Translations under genes and position numbers: made by a program
Notes under the pieces: generated by a model
Told to the model about the DNA's origin: nothing
The model's input: the letters and a program-made list of their open reading frames with translations, nothing else
Database searches by the model: none
In this document: piece by piece, positions 1-9,021 of the stretch
How the letters are laid out: every line of letters begins with the position of its first letter
Numbering within the stretch: the first letter of the stretch is position 1
Assembly: GCF_000300515.1 (NCBI RefSeq)
Contig: NZ_AMSI01000007.1
Coordinates: forward strand, 62,001 to 126,000
Source of the DNA: Nitratireductor indicus C115
GTDB taxonomy: Bacteria; Pseudomonadota; Alphaproteobacteria; Rhizobiales; Rhizobiaceae
Length of the DNA: 64,000 bases
Reading direction: 5' to 3'

Positions 1-532
1 TGCGCTGGCGCTGACCGCCCGAAAACATCCGCGGGTAGCGTTTGAGGTGATCCGCCGAAAGGCCGACCCGCTCCAGCAGGGCTGCGGCCTCCTCTTCGGC
101 CTGCCGTCCCTTCAGTCCCCGGTGCAGGGCGATCGGTTCGATCAGCGCCTCCCCGATGGTCATTCGCGCGTTCAGGCTGGCAAACGGGTCCTGAAAGACC
201 ATCTGCATATGCCGCCGGAAGCGGCGCATTTCCGAGGGAGCAAGCGTGCCCAGTTCCTTTCCGTCGAAGGAAACCGAACCCCGAGAGGCTTCGAGCAGCC
301 GCAGCATGAGGCGTCCGAGCGTGGACTTTCCCGACCCGGACTCTCCGACAACCCCGAGCACCTCACCTGCCGCAATGTCGAGATCGACCCCCTCGACCGC
401 CCTCAAGAGAGGCTTGGAACCTGAAAGGAAGCCACCGCCGAGATCGAAATATTTCGATACCGCGCGCGCTTGAACGAGAGGCTGTGCCGGCTTGGAGGAA
501 TCCGACGGCTTCAGGAGTGCATGTGTGGTCAC
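1..532 (-). CDS. Peptide-type ABC transporter ATP-binding protein, DppF-like (partial)
   Basis: Second ATPase of an oligopeptide/dipeptide-type ABC importer, working with the DppD-like ATPase encoded just upstream. About 177 codons are visible: Walker A (GESGSGKSTLG, near residue 60), the Q-loop (MVFQDPFAS) and, at the window edge, the ABC signature (FSGGQRQR). Walker B and the C-terminal half are outside. The GTG start at 532 overlaps the previous stop by four bases (GTGA), a sign of translational coupling. The family is clear; the substrate is not visible. The enolase-superfamily enzyme heading the operon suggests that the imported compound feeds that enzyme (inference). Confidence 0.92.
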   Translation of the reverse strand, partial: MTTHALLKPSDSSKPAQPLVQARAVSKYFDLGGGFLSGSKPLLRAVEGVDLDIAAGEVLGVVGESGSGKSTLGRLMLRLLEASRGSVSFDGKELGTLAPSEMRRFRRHMQMVFQDPFASLNARMTIGEALIEPIALHRGLKGRQAEEEAAALLERVGLSADHLKRYPRMFSGGQRQR

Positions 533-1566
533 AGCGCAATCTCCTTCCAGCGCAGGCATCTGGTGACATGTCCCGGCGCAGCGTCTTCCAGAACCGGTTC
601 GACTTCGCGGCAGTCCTGCGCAGCAAACCCGCACCGCGGACTGAACCTGCAACCGGGAGGTGGCGCGAGCGGATTGGGAAGGGTTCCGGGAATGGGCTGC
701 AGATGATGGCGCTTGCCGTCGGCCGACCGCCCGCTTGGAATGCACTCCAGCAACGCCTTTGTGTAGGGATGGCGTGGCCTCTCCAGAACCTCCGCAACCG
801 GTCCCTCCTCGACGACCTGACTGGCATACATGACAGCAACGCGATCTGCGATTTCGCCAACCAGCTTCAGGTCGTGGGTGACAAAAATCATAGCCATCCG
901 CCGCTCCTGCTGGAGCCGCCGCAGAAGGTCGATGATCTGGGCCTGGATCGTGACATCCAGCGCGGTTGTCGGTTCGTCCGCGATCAGGAGCCTCGGGTCG
1001 CAGGCAAGAGCGACGGCAATCATCACCCTCTGCCGCATGCCTCCGGACAGCTGATGCGGATAGGCATCGATGCGGCTTTCGGGATCTGAAATGCCGACCT
1101 TTCGGAGCAGGTCCAGGGCTTTGGCGCGCGCCTGCTTCTTGTCGAGTTTCTGATGGATGCGGATCGGCTCGGCAATCTGGTCGCAGACCGTGAACACCGG
1201 ATTGAGGCTGGACATCGGATCCTGAAAGATCATCGCGATATCCTTGCCCCGGATACGCTCCATGCCGGGATCGGAAAGGGCAAGCAGATCGATCAGTTCA
1301 CCGCCGCGATCGATGAATTCGATGGAGCCCCCGACGACCCGGGCGCTCGTGCGCGCCAGAAGCCGCATCACCGTTAGTCCCGTTACGGACTTTCCCGAAC
1401 CGGATTCCCCCACCACGGCCAGCGTTTCGCCTTCGCCAACGCTCAGGCTGACGCCGTTAACGGCCTTGATCACTCCGGCATCGGTATGGAAATGCGTTTT
1501 CAGGTCCTTTACCGACAGGACTGGCCGCTGCGTTTCCGATGGCACCCCTGCTTCAATCGACGGCAT
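529..1566 (-). CDS. Peptide-type ABC transporter ATP-binding protein, DppD-like
   Basis: First ATPase of the peptide-type importer, about 345 residues, a normal length. Visible motifs are Walker A (GESGSGKSVTG), signature (LSGGMRQRVMIA), Walker B (LLIADEPTTALD) and the C-terminal oligopeptide-transporter extension with HPYTKALL and a cysteine-rich tail (GCRFSPRCGFAAQDC). I chose the ATG at 1566 because the protein homologous to the family begins just after it. A GAGGAGG lies about 12 bases upstream, and the gene then overlaps the end of the enolase-superfamily gene by 14 bases. The frame stays open to 1635, but those residues are low-complexity arginine/serine and probably untranslated. Confidence 0.9.
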   Translation of the reverse strand: MPSIEAGVPSETQRPVLSVKDLKTHFHTDAGVIKAVNGVSLSVGEGETLAVVGESGSGKSVTGLTVMRLLARTSARVVGGSIEFIDRGGELIDLLALSDPGMERIRGKDIAMIFQDPMSSLNPVFTVCDQIAEPIRIHQKLDKKQARAKALDLLRKVGISDPESRIDAYPHQLSGGMRQRVMIAVALACDPRLLIADEPTTALDVTIQAQIIDLLRRLQQERRMAMIFVTHDLKLVGEIADRVAVMYASQVVEEGPVAEVLERPRHPYTKALLECIPSGRSADGKRHHLQPIPGTLPNPLAPPPGCRFSPRCGFAAQDCREVEPVLEDAAPGHVTRCLRWKEIAL

Positions 1567-2707
1567 AGCGGGCAACGGCCTCCTCGTCGATTTCGATGCC
1601 GAGGCCCGGCCCTTCCGGAACGGCGATGCAACCACCCTCGACGATGATCGGAGACTTCAGCAACTCGGTCCTGAGCGGATTGTCGCCCAGATCGTATTCG
1701 AGCAGAACAGGCTTGGGGATATTGTCGGCATGCGGAAAAACCGGCAGCGAAGCGATATAGTGCAACGCGGCCGCAAGGCCGACTGCCCCGCCCCAAACAT
1801 GAGGCGAAAGCCGCAGATGGCTGGCATGCGCCAGTTCGGCGATCTTGCGCCCCTGCCAGAACCCACCGCAGAGCGACAGGTCGGGTTGCAGAATATCGGC
1901 GCCACCGCATTCCACGAGACGTTTGAAATCATGAACCGTATAAAGCGCCTCGCCGGCAGCGATGGGCAGGCTCGCCCGCGCACGCAGGCGACCATATCCG
2001 TCAAGGTCCTGCGGACATAATGGTTCCTCGATCCAGCCCGGCCGAAACGGCTTCAGCCGCTCCATTGCCTCCAGCGCGATGTCATAGGTGTAATTCGTGT
2101 TGATGTCGGCGAGAATCTCGACATCGTCGCCCAGCACTTCGCGCGCGATCCCCATACGTTCTTCATCGCTTGCCGGGCTGAGGCCGATCTTGATCTTGAC
2201 GGCCTTGTGCCCCGCCTCGGCCATTCGCTCGATCTGGGGACGGTAGTCTGCGGCAGGCGTCTGCGTCATGTATCCGCCGGACGCGTATATCGGAACATGC
2301 CGAAGGCGCTGGCCACCCAGCAATCTCGCGACGGAAAGGCCCAGCAATTTGCCCTGAGCATCCTTCGCCGCCACGTCGATGCCGCTGATGGCATGCATCA
2401 TGCCGTTCTGCAGGCCGAAATGATAATGCCGCGCCAGGATACGACCGAACGCATGCTCGATGTCGAAAACATCGCACCCTTCCAGGTATCCGCTCAGAAA
2501 GGGCAGATAAGCCTTGTTGACCGCCGGCATGCCCCAGGCCTCGCCATAACCGGCGGTGCCGTCCTCGAGCGTAAGCCGGACCAATGTGGACTGGCGCCCG
2601 GCCGCAAGCGACTTCGACATGCCATAAGCTTTGCCCGTCCCAAGGGGGACGCTCAGCGCGATAAATTCGACAGCCCTGACCTTCAACGCGGCGCTCTCCA
2701 GTTCCAC
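1553..2707 (-). CDS. Mandelate racemase/muconate lactonizing enzyme family protein (enolase superfamily)
   Basis: A 384-residue enolase-superfamily enzyme that would abstract the alpha-proton of a carboxylate substrate with Mg2+. Visible catalytic elements are the KxK pair (K171, K173 in KIKIG), metal ligands D201 (ADINTN), E227/E228 (WIEEP) and E253 (AAGEAL), and H303 (SPHVWG). This set fits the MLE/MR subgroup, but the reaction (racemase, dehydratase or cycloisomerase) cannot be read from it. The start at 2707 is GTG with a weak ribosome site; a TTG eight codons later has a better-spaced GGAG and is an alternative. It heads the operon with the two peptide-type ATPases, and a palindromic operator candidate lies just upstream. 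Confidence 0.88.
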   Translation of the reverse strand: MELESAALKVRAVEFIALSVPLGTGKAYGMSKSLAAGRQSTLVRLTLEDGTAGYGEAWGMPAVNKAYLPFLSGYLEGCDVFDIEHAFGRILARHYHFGLQNGMMHAISGIDVAAKDAQGKLLGLSVARLLGGQRLRHVPIYASGGYMTQTPAADYRPQIERMAEAGHKAVKIKIGLSPASDEERMGIAREVLGDDVEILADINTNYTYDIALEAMERLKPFRPGWIEEPLCPQDLDGYGRLRARASLPIAAGEALYTVHDFKRLVECGGADILQPDLSLCGGFWQGRKIAELAHASHLRLSPHVWGGAVGLAAALHYIASLPVFPHADNIPKPVLLEYDLGDNPLRTELLKSPIIVEGGCIAVPEGPGLGIEIDEEAVARYAVD

Positions 2708-2725
2708 TCTGCATTCTTGCTTTTA

Positions 2726-2747
2726 TTGGTTGACCATATCCAACCAA
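2726..2747. promoter_or_regulatory. Inverted repeat, candidate operator in divergent promoter region
   Basis: Arms TTGGTTG and CAACCAA are perfect complements separated by eight bases, about 20 bases upstream of the enolase-superfamily start. Within it sits TGGT-TG-ACCA, which resembles sites of FadR-type GntR repressors that often control such catabolic operons. No regulator gene is in view. Seen in sequence; the regulator type is inference. Confidence 0.45.
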
Positions 2748-2748
2748 A

Positions 2749-2765
2749 TTCAGACTATATCTGAA
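2749..2765. promoter_or_regulatory. Second short palindrome in the same divergent promoter region
   Basis: Arms TTCAGA and TCTGAA with a five-base spacer (CTATA), immediately next to the TTGGTTG palindrome. It lies between the divergent starts at 2707 and 2860 and could be a second operator. The AT-rich surroundings fit a promoter. Confidence 0.3.
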
Positions 2766-2859
2766 CCATTAATCGTGCAATAAGCAAGAGGCTACATCAA
2801 ATTTGTTGCACGGCGGCCTTCTCGGGGCCCGTCAAATCAACCGGAGGAAACAGGGGCCA

Positions 2860-3732
2860 ATGCCAGACCGCAATCCCATCTGGGCCGATCTTACGCCGGA
2901 CGAACTTGAATTCCAGTACAATCCGCAAAAGGCCTTTCCTGACTTTGCCGCCTCCCGGGTAGATCGTGAACCGGCCAACAAGGCCGCACTGGAAAGTCTG
3001 GTTCAGCATCGAGACATAGCCTATGGCGACCATCCCCTGCACAAACTGGACATATATCCGGCCAATTCGGACCGAATTGCTCCTGTTCACTTGTTCTACC
3101 ATGGGGGGTATTGGCGTTCGCAGGACAAGGAGAATTTCGCGTACATCGCGGGAATGCTTGTCGAACAAGGCATAACAACAGTTATTGCAAACTATGAATT
3201 ATGCCCCGCCTCCACACTTGATGGCGTTGCGAATTCAGCACTTTCCGCCCTTGAATGGGTTCACCGGAATATCGCCGACTACGGCGGCAATCCCAACGAC
3301 GTGACGATCTCGGGGCATTCGGCAGGGGCGCATCTTGTGGCGGAAGCACTGGCTGCGGACTGGCAGGCCAGAGGTATCGACGCTTCCTTCATCAAGGGTG
3401 CTGTCGCCGTCAGCGGGATTTACGACCCGGCCCCGGCCATGCTGACCAGCGTGAACGAGCAACTGCGCCTGACACCTGGGATTATCGAGCGGCACAATGT
3501 CGAGAAACGGCCGCTCCATGCCAGATGCCGGGTTTCCCTTTTTGCCGGGGGGCTCGAGCCCTGGCACTGGATCGATCAGACCTATCGTTACGCCCACCAT
3601 CTTCACCGAAGCGGCATAACCGCAGAAGTCCACATTCTCCCCGAATACGGGCATTTCGACATCATCACCCCCTTCAAGGACCCGCACAGCATCCTGGGTC
3701 GCGCCCTTCTGGCCGGGAGTTCCCAATCATGA
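2860..3732 (+). CDS. Alpha/beta hydrolase, kynurenine formamidase-like
   Basis: A 290-residue alpha/beta-hydrolase. Residues 81-86 carry HGGYWR, the oxyanion-hole motif HGGxW typical of the eukaryote-type arylformamidases. The nucleophile elbow is GHSAGAH with S154, and a late PEYGHFD probably supplies the catalytic histidine. There is no signal peptide, so it acts in the cytoplasm. The ATG at 2860 is preceded by GGAGGAAA at good spacing, which is why the in-frame codons from 2803 are excluded. It is divergent from the enolase-superfamily operon and coupled by ATGA to the next gene. Hydrolysis of an amide or ester intermediate of the same pathway is likely, but the substrate is unknown. Confidence 0.85.
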   Translation: MPDRNPIWADLTPDELEFQYNPQKAFPDFAASRVDREPANKAALESLVQHRDIAYGDHPLHKLDIYPANSDRIAPVHLFYHGGYWRSQDKENFAYIAGMLVEQGITTVIANYELCPASTLDGVANSALSALEWVHRNIADYGGNPNDVTISGHSAGAHLVAEALAADWQARGIDASFIKGAVAVSGIYDPAPAMLTSVNEQLRLTPGIIERHNVEKRPLHARCRVSLFAGGLEPWHWIDQTYRYAHHLHRSGITAEVHILPEYGHFDIITPFKDPHSILGRALLAGSSQS

Positions 3733-4367
3733 CCGCACGTGCTTTCCGCCTGACCGCCTATGACTTCTCGAGTGCGGAAGGGTACATGCCGGAGACCAAA
3801 GGTCTGCGCTTCGCATATGCCGACAACACGGAACTGGAGTTCATCGCAAAGGAGGGCACCCGGAAGATTGCCCCAGGCGACGGTCATTTCCTGCCTCCGG
3901 AAACCATGCTGCGCGGCGGCGGCTGGCTGTTCGAGATGACGCGCCCGGAAGTCCCCTTCCTGCCCACGTCCGTTGCGCAAATCGAACTTGCCGCGGGAAT
4001 TGCTCTGGAAGGCGACGGCCCGTTTTTCCTGCGGGCGGATGGCGTCAGTTCCTCTCCCGGTGCGGCGACCCCGCGTCACGGTCACCGGGGCCCGGGCATA
4101 CGCCGCCTGAGCAAGGGACTGCTGATGGCCGAAGTCGGCGATTTCACGAAGCGGATCAGAGCCGGCGAAGCCTGGTTCGAAACAGGCAAGGAATGGGTGG
4201 TGGGCTCCAACATCAGCCAGGCCGGAAACACCTTCATCCGCGTCATGGCCCTGCCGGCTGAACTGAAGGGCGGCAAATCTTCCTTCGTTCCCGCCTCACC
4301 GGAAGAAGCCGCCAAACCGCGCGCGGTACAGTATCGGCTCTTCGATGAGGTCGATATCCTGTGGTAG
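3729..4367 (+). CDS. Conserved protein of unknown function, possible cupin fold
   Basis: A 212-residue soluble protein whose ATG overlaps the hydrolase stop (ATGA), so the two are translated together. The sequence is rich in short strands and glycine turns (for example PGDGHFLPPE and GHRGPGIRR) and has the look of a sugar- or acid-binding cupin, but I see no clear metal-binding HxH motif set. The frame is well used to the end at DEVDILW. I do not recognise the family with certainty. The context suggests a role in the same catabolic pathway as the hydrolase. Confidence 0.7.
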   Translation: MTARAFRLTAYDFSSAEGYMPETKGLRFAYADNTELEFIAKEGTRKIAPGDGHFLPPETMLRGGGWLFEMTRPEVPFLPTSVAQIELAAGIALEGDGPFFLRADGVSSSPGAATPRHGHRGPGIRRLSKGLLMAEVGDFTKRIRAGEAWFETGKEWVVGSNISQAGNTFIRVMALPAELKGGKSSFVPASPEEAAKPRAVQYRLFDEVDILW

Positions 4368-4710
4368 CGAGAACACCTGCATAAATGCAGAAGAAAGACG
4401 GAGCGTCGTGCGCCAAAAAAGACGAACGACGCTCCGAAGGCGAAATTTCCGGCAAGACAGAGCCTTCGCTGACGACAGGGCTGACGCTGGACCGTGCTGG
4501 TGGAAGCCCGAGCAGGGGAAGAGACGAGACGCGCCTATCTCGAAGGCCATGCTGAAGCGGAGATCACGGCGCTGATGGCCGCAGAAGTCGCACTCAAAAT
4601 CCCCGAGCGGCAGGAACGAGGCGTTCGCCACATTGATGACCTGTGGCGCATCGAGGATTTCATGAACGCCCTCACAAATGAGGGCATTGTAATCGGCAAG
4701 GCCGAATGCC
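4368..4710. other. Intergenic region between converging operons
   Basis: Beyond the stem-loop at 4399-4436, the stretch holds only a weak plus-strand frame at 4494-4721 (75 codons, helical and acidic, no recognised family, poor start context). It runs into the end of the NorD-like gene, and I do not call it a gene. No promoter, tRNA or mobile-element end was seen. Confidence 0.4.
4399..4436. repeat. Perfect 11-bp inverted repeat (stem-loop)
   Basis: Arms CGGAGCGTCGT and ACGACGCTCCG flank a 16-base A-rich loop, about 30 bases after the stop of the conserved gene ending at 4367. It could end transcription of the plus-strand pair, but no T-run follows on either strand, so it is not a textbook intrinsic terminator. 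Folding is evident; function is unclear. Confidence 0.5.
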
Positions 4711-6978
4711 CTATGCAATAAGGCGCAGATACAACGCCGGCAGTTTTTCCGGCAACCGCTCAATGTTGCTAAATGCCACCACATTGCGCCGGCCGAATAT
4801 CCGTTCGGCATAGGATTCCGCATCGGAATCGAGCGCGATGCAGAAGACATCGATGCCGGTCCGGTTCAGAGAATGCACGGCAGCCCGCGCATCCTCGACT
4901 AGATAATCGCCATCGTCCACATCGACATCCGAGGGTTCGCCATCCGTTATGAGGAGCAGCAGGCGGCGATAGGTCTGTTGGCGTGCGAGATCGGCACCCG
5001 CATGTCGGATAGCCGCACCCAGCCGTGTCGACAAACCGCTCTGCAGTCCCGCAAGCCGTGCCCGCGCCGCATTGTCATACGGCCTGGCGAAATCCTTGAC
5101 CCGCAGATAACGCACGTCCTCGCGCGTATCAGAACAGAAGGCCGCAATGGCGAAGGGATCTCCCAGACCGTCCATGGCCTGCGCCATAAGGGCGGCCGCG
5201 AGGCGCTCCACATCGAGCACCGAGCCCGCCGCGCCGGCCACCGCATCGCCGGTCGAATGCGACACGTCGATCAGGAGGTGCACGGAGAGATCGCGGCTAC
5301 GCCTCTCATAGCGGCCATGCACGCGCGGGTCCGGTGCCTCGCCCATGCGCCGTGTAATGGCGGCCTCGATGCAGGCGTCGAGATCGAGGAACTCGCCATC
5401 GGTCTGCCGCCGCACGTGCTCCTGTCGGCTGATACGTGAAGCGCTGATCAGCGCTTTCAGCCGTTCGGTCAGGTCGGCGCGCTTTTCGAGCATCCGCGTG
5501 ATCGCCATGGGTGCCACCGCCTTCGGCGCATATTCGCGCAGGGCGCACCATTCGGGTCGCTCGCGTCCCGTCACATGGTCGAACTCGGGATAACGCGCCG
5601 CGAGAACACCGTCGTCCTCCGCCGCGCGCAACGACAGGCGGTTCAGCTCCTCCTGCTGCTCGGGGTCGGGTTCCTGGCGATCCGCCTCCCCCTCGTCGCG
5701 CTCCTCCGTCTCGATGCGCGCCGTCTCGACCGTCTGCTCCATTTCGAAGGCCGCCTGCTCTTCCTGATCGGCAAAATCCCACAGACCCAGATTGTCGTCG
5801 CGATAGGCAGGTTGCACCACATAGGACTTCGCATCGAACTGCAGGCGCATCTGGCCGAGATCATTGCCCAGAAGGCCGCCGATATGGCGACTGAACTCCT
5901 GATCCTGCGGGTCGACAGCAAAAGCCTCATCGAACAATCGACGGCCCTTTACCACCCAGCCGTCGGGGTCCTCGTACCCGCTATCGATCAACGCGCGCGC
6001 CAGACGCGCCATCAGGCTCACCGCGATACCCGCGCCTCCGGGCCGGGCCACATGAAATGGACGCCACAGCGCAGCCAGCCCCGGCATCTGCGCCATGGCC
6101 AATCGTTCGACACGCGCATCCTCGATCAGCGAAATCATCGCCACCTGAAGAGGCTTCAGCTTGCCAAGCGGAAACGGCTTCGTCGTAAAACGGTGATGCG
6201 CACCGACATGCGCCATGGCCGCAAGATAGAGATTGCGACTCTCCTCGGCAGCGAAGCCGGCGAAAGCCGGCGGCACGCGAATGACCCCGCCACCGAAGCC
6301 TACCCGGCGCCGCAGATGGTCAGGAGCATCCCGCGGCACCTCGCGAATGGCAGGCCGCAGGCCCCAGAGAGCTGTGAAATAGGCTTTCAACCTCCCTTCC
6401 AGCGCCAGGAAATCGGTCATGCCGGCTTCCCGGTCCAGGAAGTGCCGCGCCTCATCGTCCTCTCGGCGAAAAAAGGCAAGGCGCCGCTCGGGCTTCCCTC
6501 GCCCGGCCGCCAGCCCCATGCGTATGAACGCCTCGAAGCCCGCTCCATCAAGCACCGCCAGAAGCTGGCTCGTACCGTCGAGAAGGGCAAGGACAGATTC
6601 CGGCGCCTGCCGTGCCGTCAGCTCCACCTGCTCGAACCACCGTGCCAGATCGTCCGGTAGGGAAAATCGCACGGCTGCGGCAAGCGCTGCTTCAGGCACG
6701 CGCGCAGCTGCGCGGCGGCCTGCACGTATGGCCAGTTCCGATACGCAGCGGCCAAGACGCAACGCGGACTGCGGAGAAGCCTGCAGGGCGAGATCGACGC
6801 CATGCCGGCGATAGGCGTAGCTCACCGCACGACCGTAACCTGCCTGTTCTATACGCTCGCGCGCCGTCTGCCACGCACTGCACCATTCGCCCGGAAAGGC
6901 GCGCGCCTCCTTCATGGAGACCGCCTCGTCATCAGCACTGCGGACACGGTGGCCGATATCCATCGTTGACGGGCTCAC
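4711..6978 (-). CDS. NorD/CbbO-like protein with C-terminal von Willebrand factor A domain
   Basis: A 755-residue partner of the AAA+ ATPase encoded just upstream. In NorQ/NorD and CbbQ/CbbO pairs the VWA protein binds the target enzyme and the ATPase remodels it, often during metal insertion or reactivation. Here the N-terminal two thirds are helical. A low-complexity acidic stretch (many E, D and R) spans about residues 405-440. The VWA domain starts near residue 565 with the MIDAS motif DVSHST and continues through [14 protein letters not shown]. The GTG at 6978 overlaps the ATPase stop (GTGA); an ATG five codons later is possible. No nitric oxide reductase or Rubisco gene is in the window, so the client is unknown; amidase or importer maturation is speculative. 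Confidence 0.85.
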   Translation of the reverse strand: MSPSTMDIGHRVRSADDEAVSMKEARAFPGEWCSAWQTARERIEQAGYGRAVSYAYRRHGVDLALQASPQSALRLGRCVSELAIRAGRRAAARVPEAALAAAVRFSLPDDLARWFEQVELTARQAPESVLALLDGTSQLLAVLDGAGFEAFIRMGLAAGRGKPERRLAFFRREDDEARHFLDREAGMTDFLALEGRLKAYFTALWGLRPAIREVPRDAPDHLRRRVGFGGGVIRVPPAFAGFAAEESRNLYLAAMAHVGAHHRFTTKPFPLGKLKPLQVAMISLIEDARVERLAMAQMPGLAALWRPFHVARPGGAGIAVSLMARLARALIDSGYEDPDGWVVKGRRLFDEAFAVDPQDQEFSRHIGGLLGNDLGQMRLQFDAKSYVVQPAYRDDNLGLWDFADQEEQAAFEMEQTVETARIETEERDEGEADRQEPDPEQQEELNRLSLRAAEDDGVLAARYPEFDHVTGRERPEWCALREYAPKAVAPMAITRMLEKRADLTERLKALISASRISRQEHVRRQTDGEFLDLDACIEAAITRRMGEAPDPRVHGRYERRSRDLSVHLLIDVSHSTGDAVAGAAGSVLDVERLAAALMAQAMDGLGDPFAIAAFCSDTREDVRYLRVKDFARPYDNAARARLAGLQSGLSTRLGAAIRHAGADLARQQTYRRLLLLITDGEPSDVDVDDGDYLVEDARAAVHSLNRTGIDVFCIALDSDAESYAERIFGRRNVVAFSNIERLPEKLPALYLRLIA

Positions 6979-7838
6979 AAGCAGGCGGCGATTGCCGCCG
7001 TCAATGCATCGCGCAGTTCCGGATCGTCCGTAATCGGCAAAACCATCGCAACCTGGCAGGCCTGCGCCGGCGCAATGCCTTTGGCTATGAGCAGGCCTGC
7101 ATTGATCAGCATACGCGTCGAGGCCCCCTCATCGAGCCCATGTCCTTTGAGATTGCGCGAGCGCTGGGCGATGCGCACCAGCATGTCGGCGGTACCTCGC
7201 TCTATTCCCGCCTCTCGGGCGACGATCTCCGCCTCGATGGCTGGTTCGGGATAGGAAAAGGCGATGGCCCCGAAACGCTGTTTGGTGGATTCCTTCAAAT
7301 CCTTCAGCACGCTCTGGTAGCCGGGATTGTAGGAAATGACGACCTGGAAATCGGGATGGGCCGGCAGAACCTCGTTCTTCTTCTCAAGGGGAAGGATGCG
7401 CCGGTCATCCGTCAGCGAATGGATGACCACCGTGGTATCCTGGCGCGCCTCGACGATCTCGTCGAGATAGCAGATGGCGCCCAGCCGCACGGCCAGCGTC
7501 AGCGGGCCGTCGTGCCACACCGTGCCCTCGGCATCGAGCAGGTAGCGGCCCACGAGATCGGAGGCGGTCATATCCTCGTGGCAAGACACGGTGATCAGCG
7601 GGCGCCCGAGCCGCCAGGCCATATGCTCGACAAAGCGCGTCTTGCCGCATCCGGTCGGCCCCTTGAGCATGATCGGCATGCGCGCCTGATAGGCGGCGTC
7701 GAAGAGCTCGACCTCCTGCCCGACCGGGCGGTAATACGGTTCGCTGGCGATACGGAATTCAGCCAGATGATCTGCCAGATGATCTGCCAGGTGATCTGTT
7801 TGCGCGGCGATGGCTCCGGCACCGGACATGGAAGTCAT
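6975..7838 (-). CDS. CbbQ/NirQ/NorQ-family AAA+ ATPase (MoxR-like)
   Basis: A 287-residue MoxR-type AAA+ ATPase with Walker A at residues 60-67 (GPTGCGKT), Walker B near AICYLDEI, and the family C-terminal domain. It would work with the VWA protein encoded immediately downstream (four-base overlap). Near the N-terminus the peptide DHLA occurs three times in tandem, encoded by a 12-base repeat around 7765-7800. The ATG at 7838 has AAGGA about ten bases upstream. It follows the amidase gene after a gap with two stem-loops, so it belongs to the tail of the amide operon. Confidence 0.9.
   Translation of the reverse strand: MTSMSGAGAIAAQTDHLADHLADHLAEFRIASEPYYRPVGQEVELFDAAYQARMPIMLKGPTGCGKTRFVEHMAWRLGRPLITVSCHEDMTASDLVGRYLLDAEGTVWHDGPLTLAVRLGAICYLDEIVEARQDTTVVIHSLTDDRRILPLEKKNEVLPAHPDFQVVISYNPGYQSVLKDLKESTKQRFGAIAFSYPEPAIEAEIVAREAGIERGTADMLVRIAQRSRNLKGHGLDEGASTRMLINAGLLIAKGIAPAQACQVAMVLPITDDPELRDALTAAIAACL
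7765..7800 (-). repeat. 12-bp tandem repeat inside the NorQ-like gene
   Basis: The plus strand shows three near-identical copies of GATGATCTGCCA, the last with one changed base. It encodes three DHLA units near residue 20. Because the unit is a multiple of three, copy-number change keeps the frame. Confidence 0.75.
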
Positions 7839-7863
7839 GCGTCAGTCGTCCTTTCGGGGTTCC

Positions 7864-7928
7864 GCCGCAACGCCTCCTGAAAAGGCGCTGCGGCGTCCGG
7901 GAGGATGCCCGCGCGTTCCGCGCGGGCA
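7864..7928. repeat. Two adjacent stem-loops between amiE and the NorQ-like gene
   Basis: The first hairpin (7864-7894) pairs GCCGCAACGCC with GGCGCTGCGGC through 11 base pairs, including one wobble pair in the RNA. The second (7906-7928) pairs TGCCCGCGCG with CGCGCGGGCA around a three-base loop. They lie after the amidase stop on the transcribed strand. No T-run follows, so partial termination or protection of the mRNA 3' end is more likely than full termination. Confidence 0.55.
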
Positions 7929-7946
7929 CGGGTTGTCCAATGCGCC

Positions 7947-8984
7947 TCAGCGGTGCCCGGAGCCATTGCTGGGAATGCCATCGATCGGGCATTCCTCGGT
8001 TCCCACGCTGGTGCGCGTCATGGCCTCGACCATCTCCCGCGTCCCTTCGGGATCGTTGACCCAGTTGGCGTAGAAATTATACGGGCATGCGGCCACACCC
8101 CGGTCGCCGTCGCCGGAGTTGATCATGCCGGTGTAGCCCCGATGCAGCAGCTTGAAGAGGTGGTTCTGCGACTGCATGTTCTTGCGCGCGTCGCGGATGG
8201 CCGAGACGGAGAGCTGTGCATACTGGATGCCGTTCTCCTCGGTTCCGCACTCGCCCAGCGTACGACCGTCGAAACCGATGATCGACGAATGGCCGAAATA
8301 GGAATAGACACCGTCGAAACCGGAAGCGTTGGCCACTGCCACATAGCTGTTGTTGGCCCAGGCCATCGACTTGGAGATCAGGATCTGCTGCTCCTTGGCC
8401 GGATACATGTAGCCCTGGCAGCGAATTATGAGCTCTGCACCACGCATGGCGCAATCGCGCCAGATTTCCGGATAATTGCCGTCATCGCAGATGATCAGGC
8501 TGATTTTCAGCCCCTTCGGCCCCTCCGTGACATAGGTGCAATCGCCCGGATACCAGCCTTCGATCGGCACCCAGGGCATGATCTTGCGGTATTTCTGCAC
8601 GATCTCACCCTTGTTGTTCATCAGGATGAGCGTGTTGTAGGGCGCTTTGTTGGGATGTTCCTCGTGGCGTTCGCCGGTCAGCGAGAACACCCCCCAGACA
8701 TTGGCCTTCTTGCAAGCCTCGGCGAAAATCGCCGTCTCTTCGCCCGGCACCTGCGAGGCGGTTTCATACATTTCCTTGGAATCATACATGATCCCGTGCG
8801 TCGAGTATTCCGGGAAGATGACCAGATCCATGCCCGGCAGGCCGATTTTCATCCCCTGGATCATGTCCGCGATGTTGCGGGCGTTCGCCAGCACCTCCTG
8901 ACGTGTATGCAACCGAGGCATCTTGTAGTTGACGACCGCGACGCCGACCGTGTCCTTGCTGCTCGAAATATCGCCGTGATACAT
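7947..8984 (-). CDS. amiE: Aliphatic amidase AmiE
   Basis: Nitrilase-superfamily amidase (345 residues) that hydrolyses short-chain amides such as acetamide to acid and ammonia in the cytoplasm. The catalytic residues fall exactly at the classical AmiE positions: E59 (FPEYSTHG), K134 (YRKIMPW), E142 and C166 (LIICDDG). The N-terminus MYHGDISSS is diagnostic of the family. The ATG at 8984 is preceded by AGGAGG at good spacing, and the upstream in-frame codons are not used. It lies downstream of the five importer genes and of two ANTAR-type leader terminators, so its induction should depend on AmiC and AmiR. Formamidase AmiF is the main alternative, but the length and N-terminus favour AmiE. 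Confidence 0.96.
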   Translation of the reverse strand: MYHGDISSSKDTVGVAVVNYKMPRLHTRQEVLANARNIADMIQGMKIGLPGMDLVIFPEYSTHGIMYDSKEMYETASQVPGEETAIFAEACKKANVWGVFSLTGERHEEHPNKAPYNTLILMNNKGEIVQKYRKIMPWVPIEGWYPGDCTYVTEGPKGLKISLIICDDGNYPEIWRDCAMRGAELIIRCQGYMYPAKEQQILISKSMAWANNSYVAVANASGFDGVYSYFGHSSIIGFDGRTLGECGTEENGIQYAQLSVSAIRDARKNMQSQNHLFKLLHRGYTGMINSGDGDRGVAACPYNFYANWVNDPEGTREMVEAMTRTSVGTEECPIDGIPSNGSGHR

Positions 8985-9021
8985 TTTTTCATTTCCTCCT
9001 GTTGGATTTCCGCCGCGTCGT

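Noticed and set aside
4494-4721. Plus-strand frame of 75 codons in the 4.4-4.7 kb gap
   Set aside because: No ribosome site or recognised family, and it runs into the end of the NorD-like gene on the other strand.
5575-6660. Long plus-strand frame of 361 codons opposite the NorD-like gene
   Set aside because: It is a high-GC shadow of the minus-strand gene, arginine- and histidine-rich without any domain, while the minus frame has a clear VWA domain.
4711-7838. Denitrification (nor) gene cluster
   Set aside because: norB and norC are absent; only the Q/D-type chaperone pair is present.
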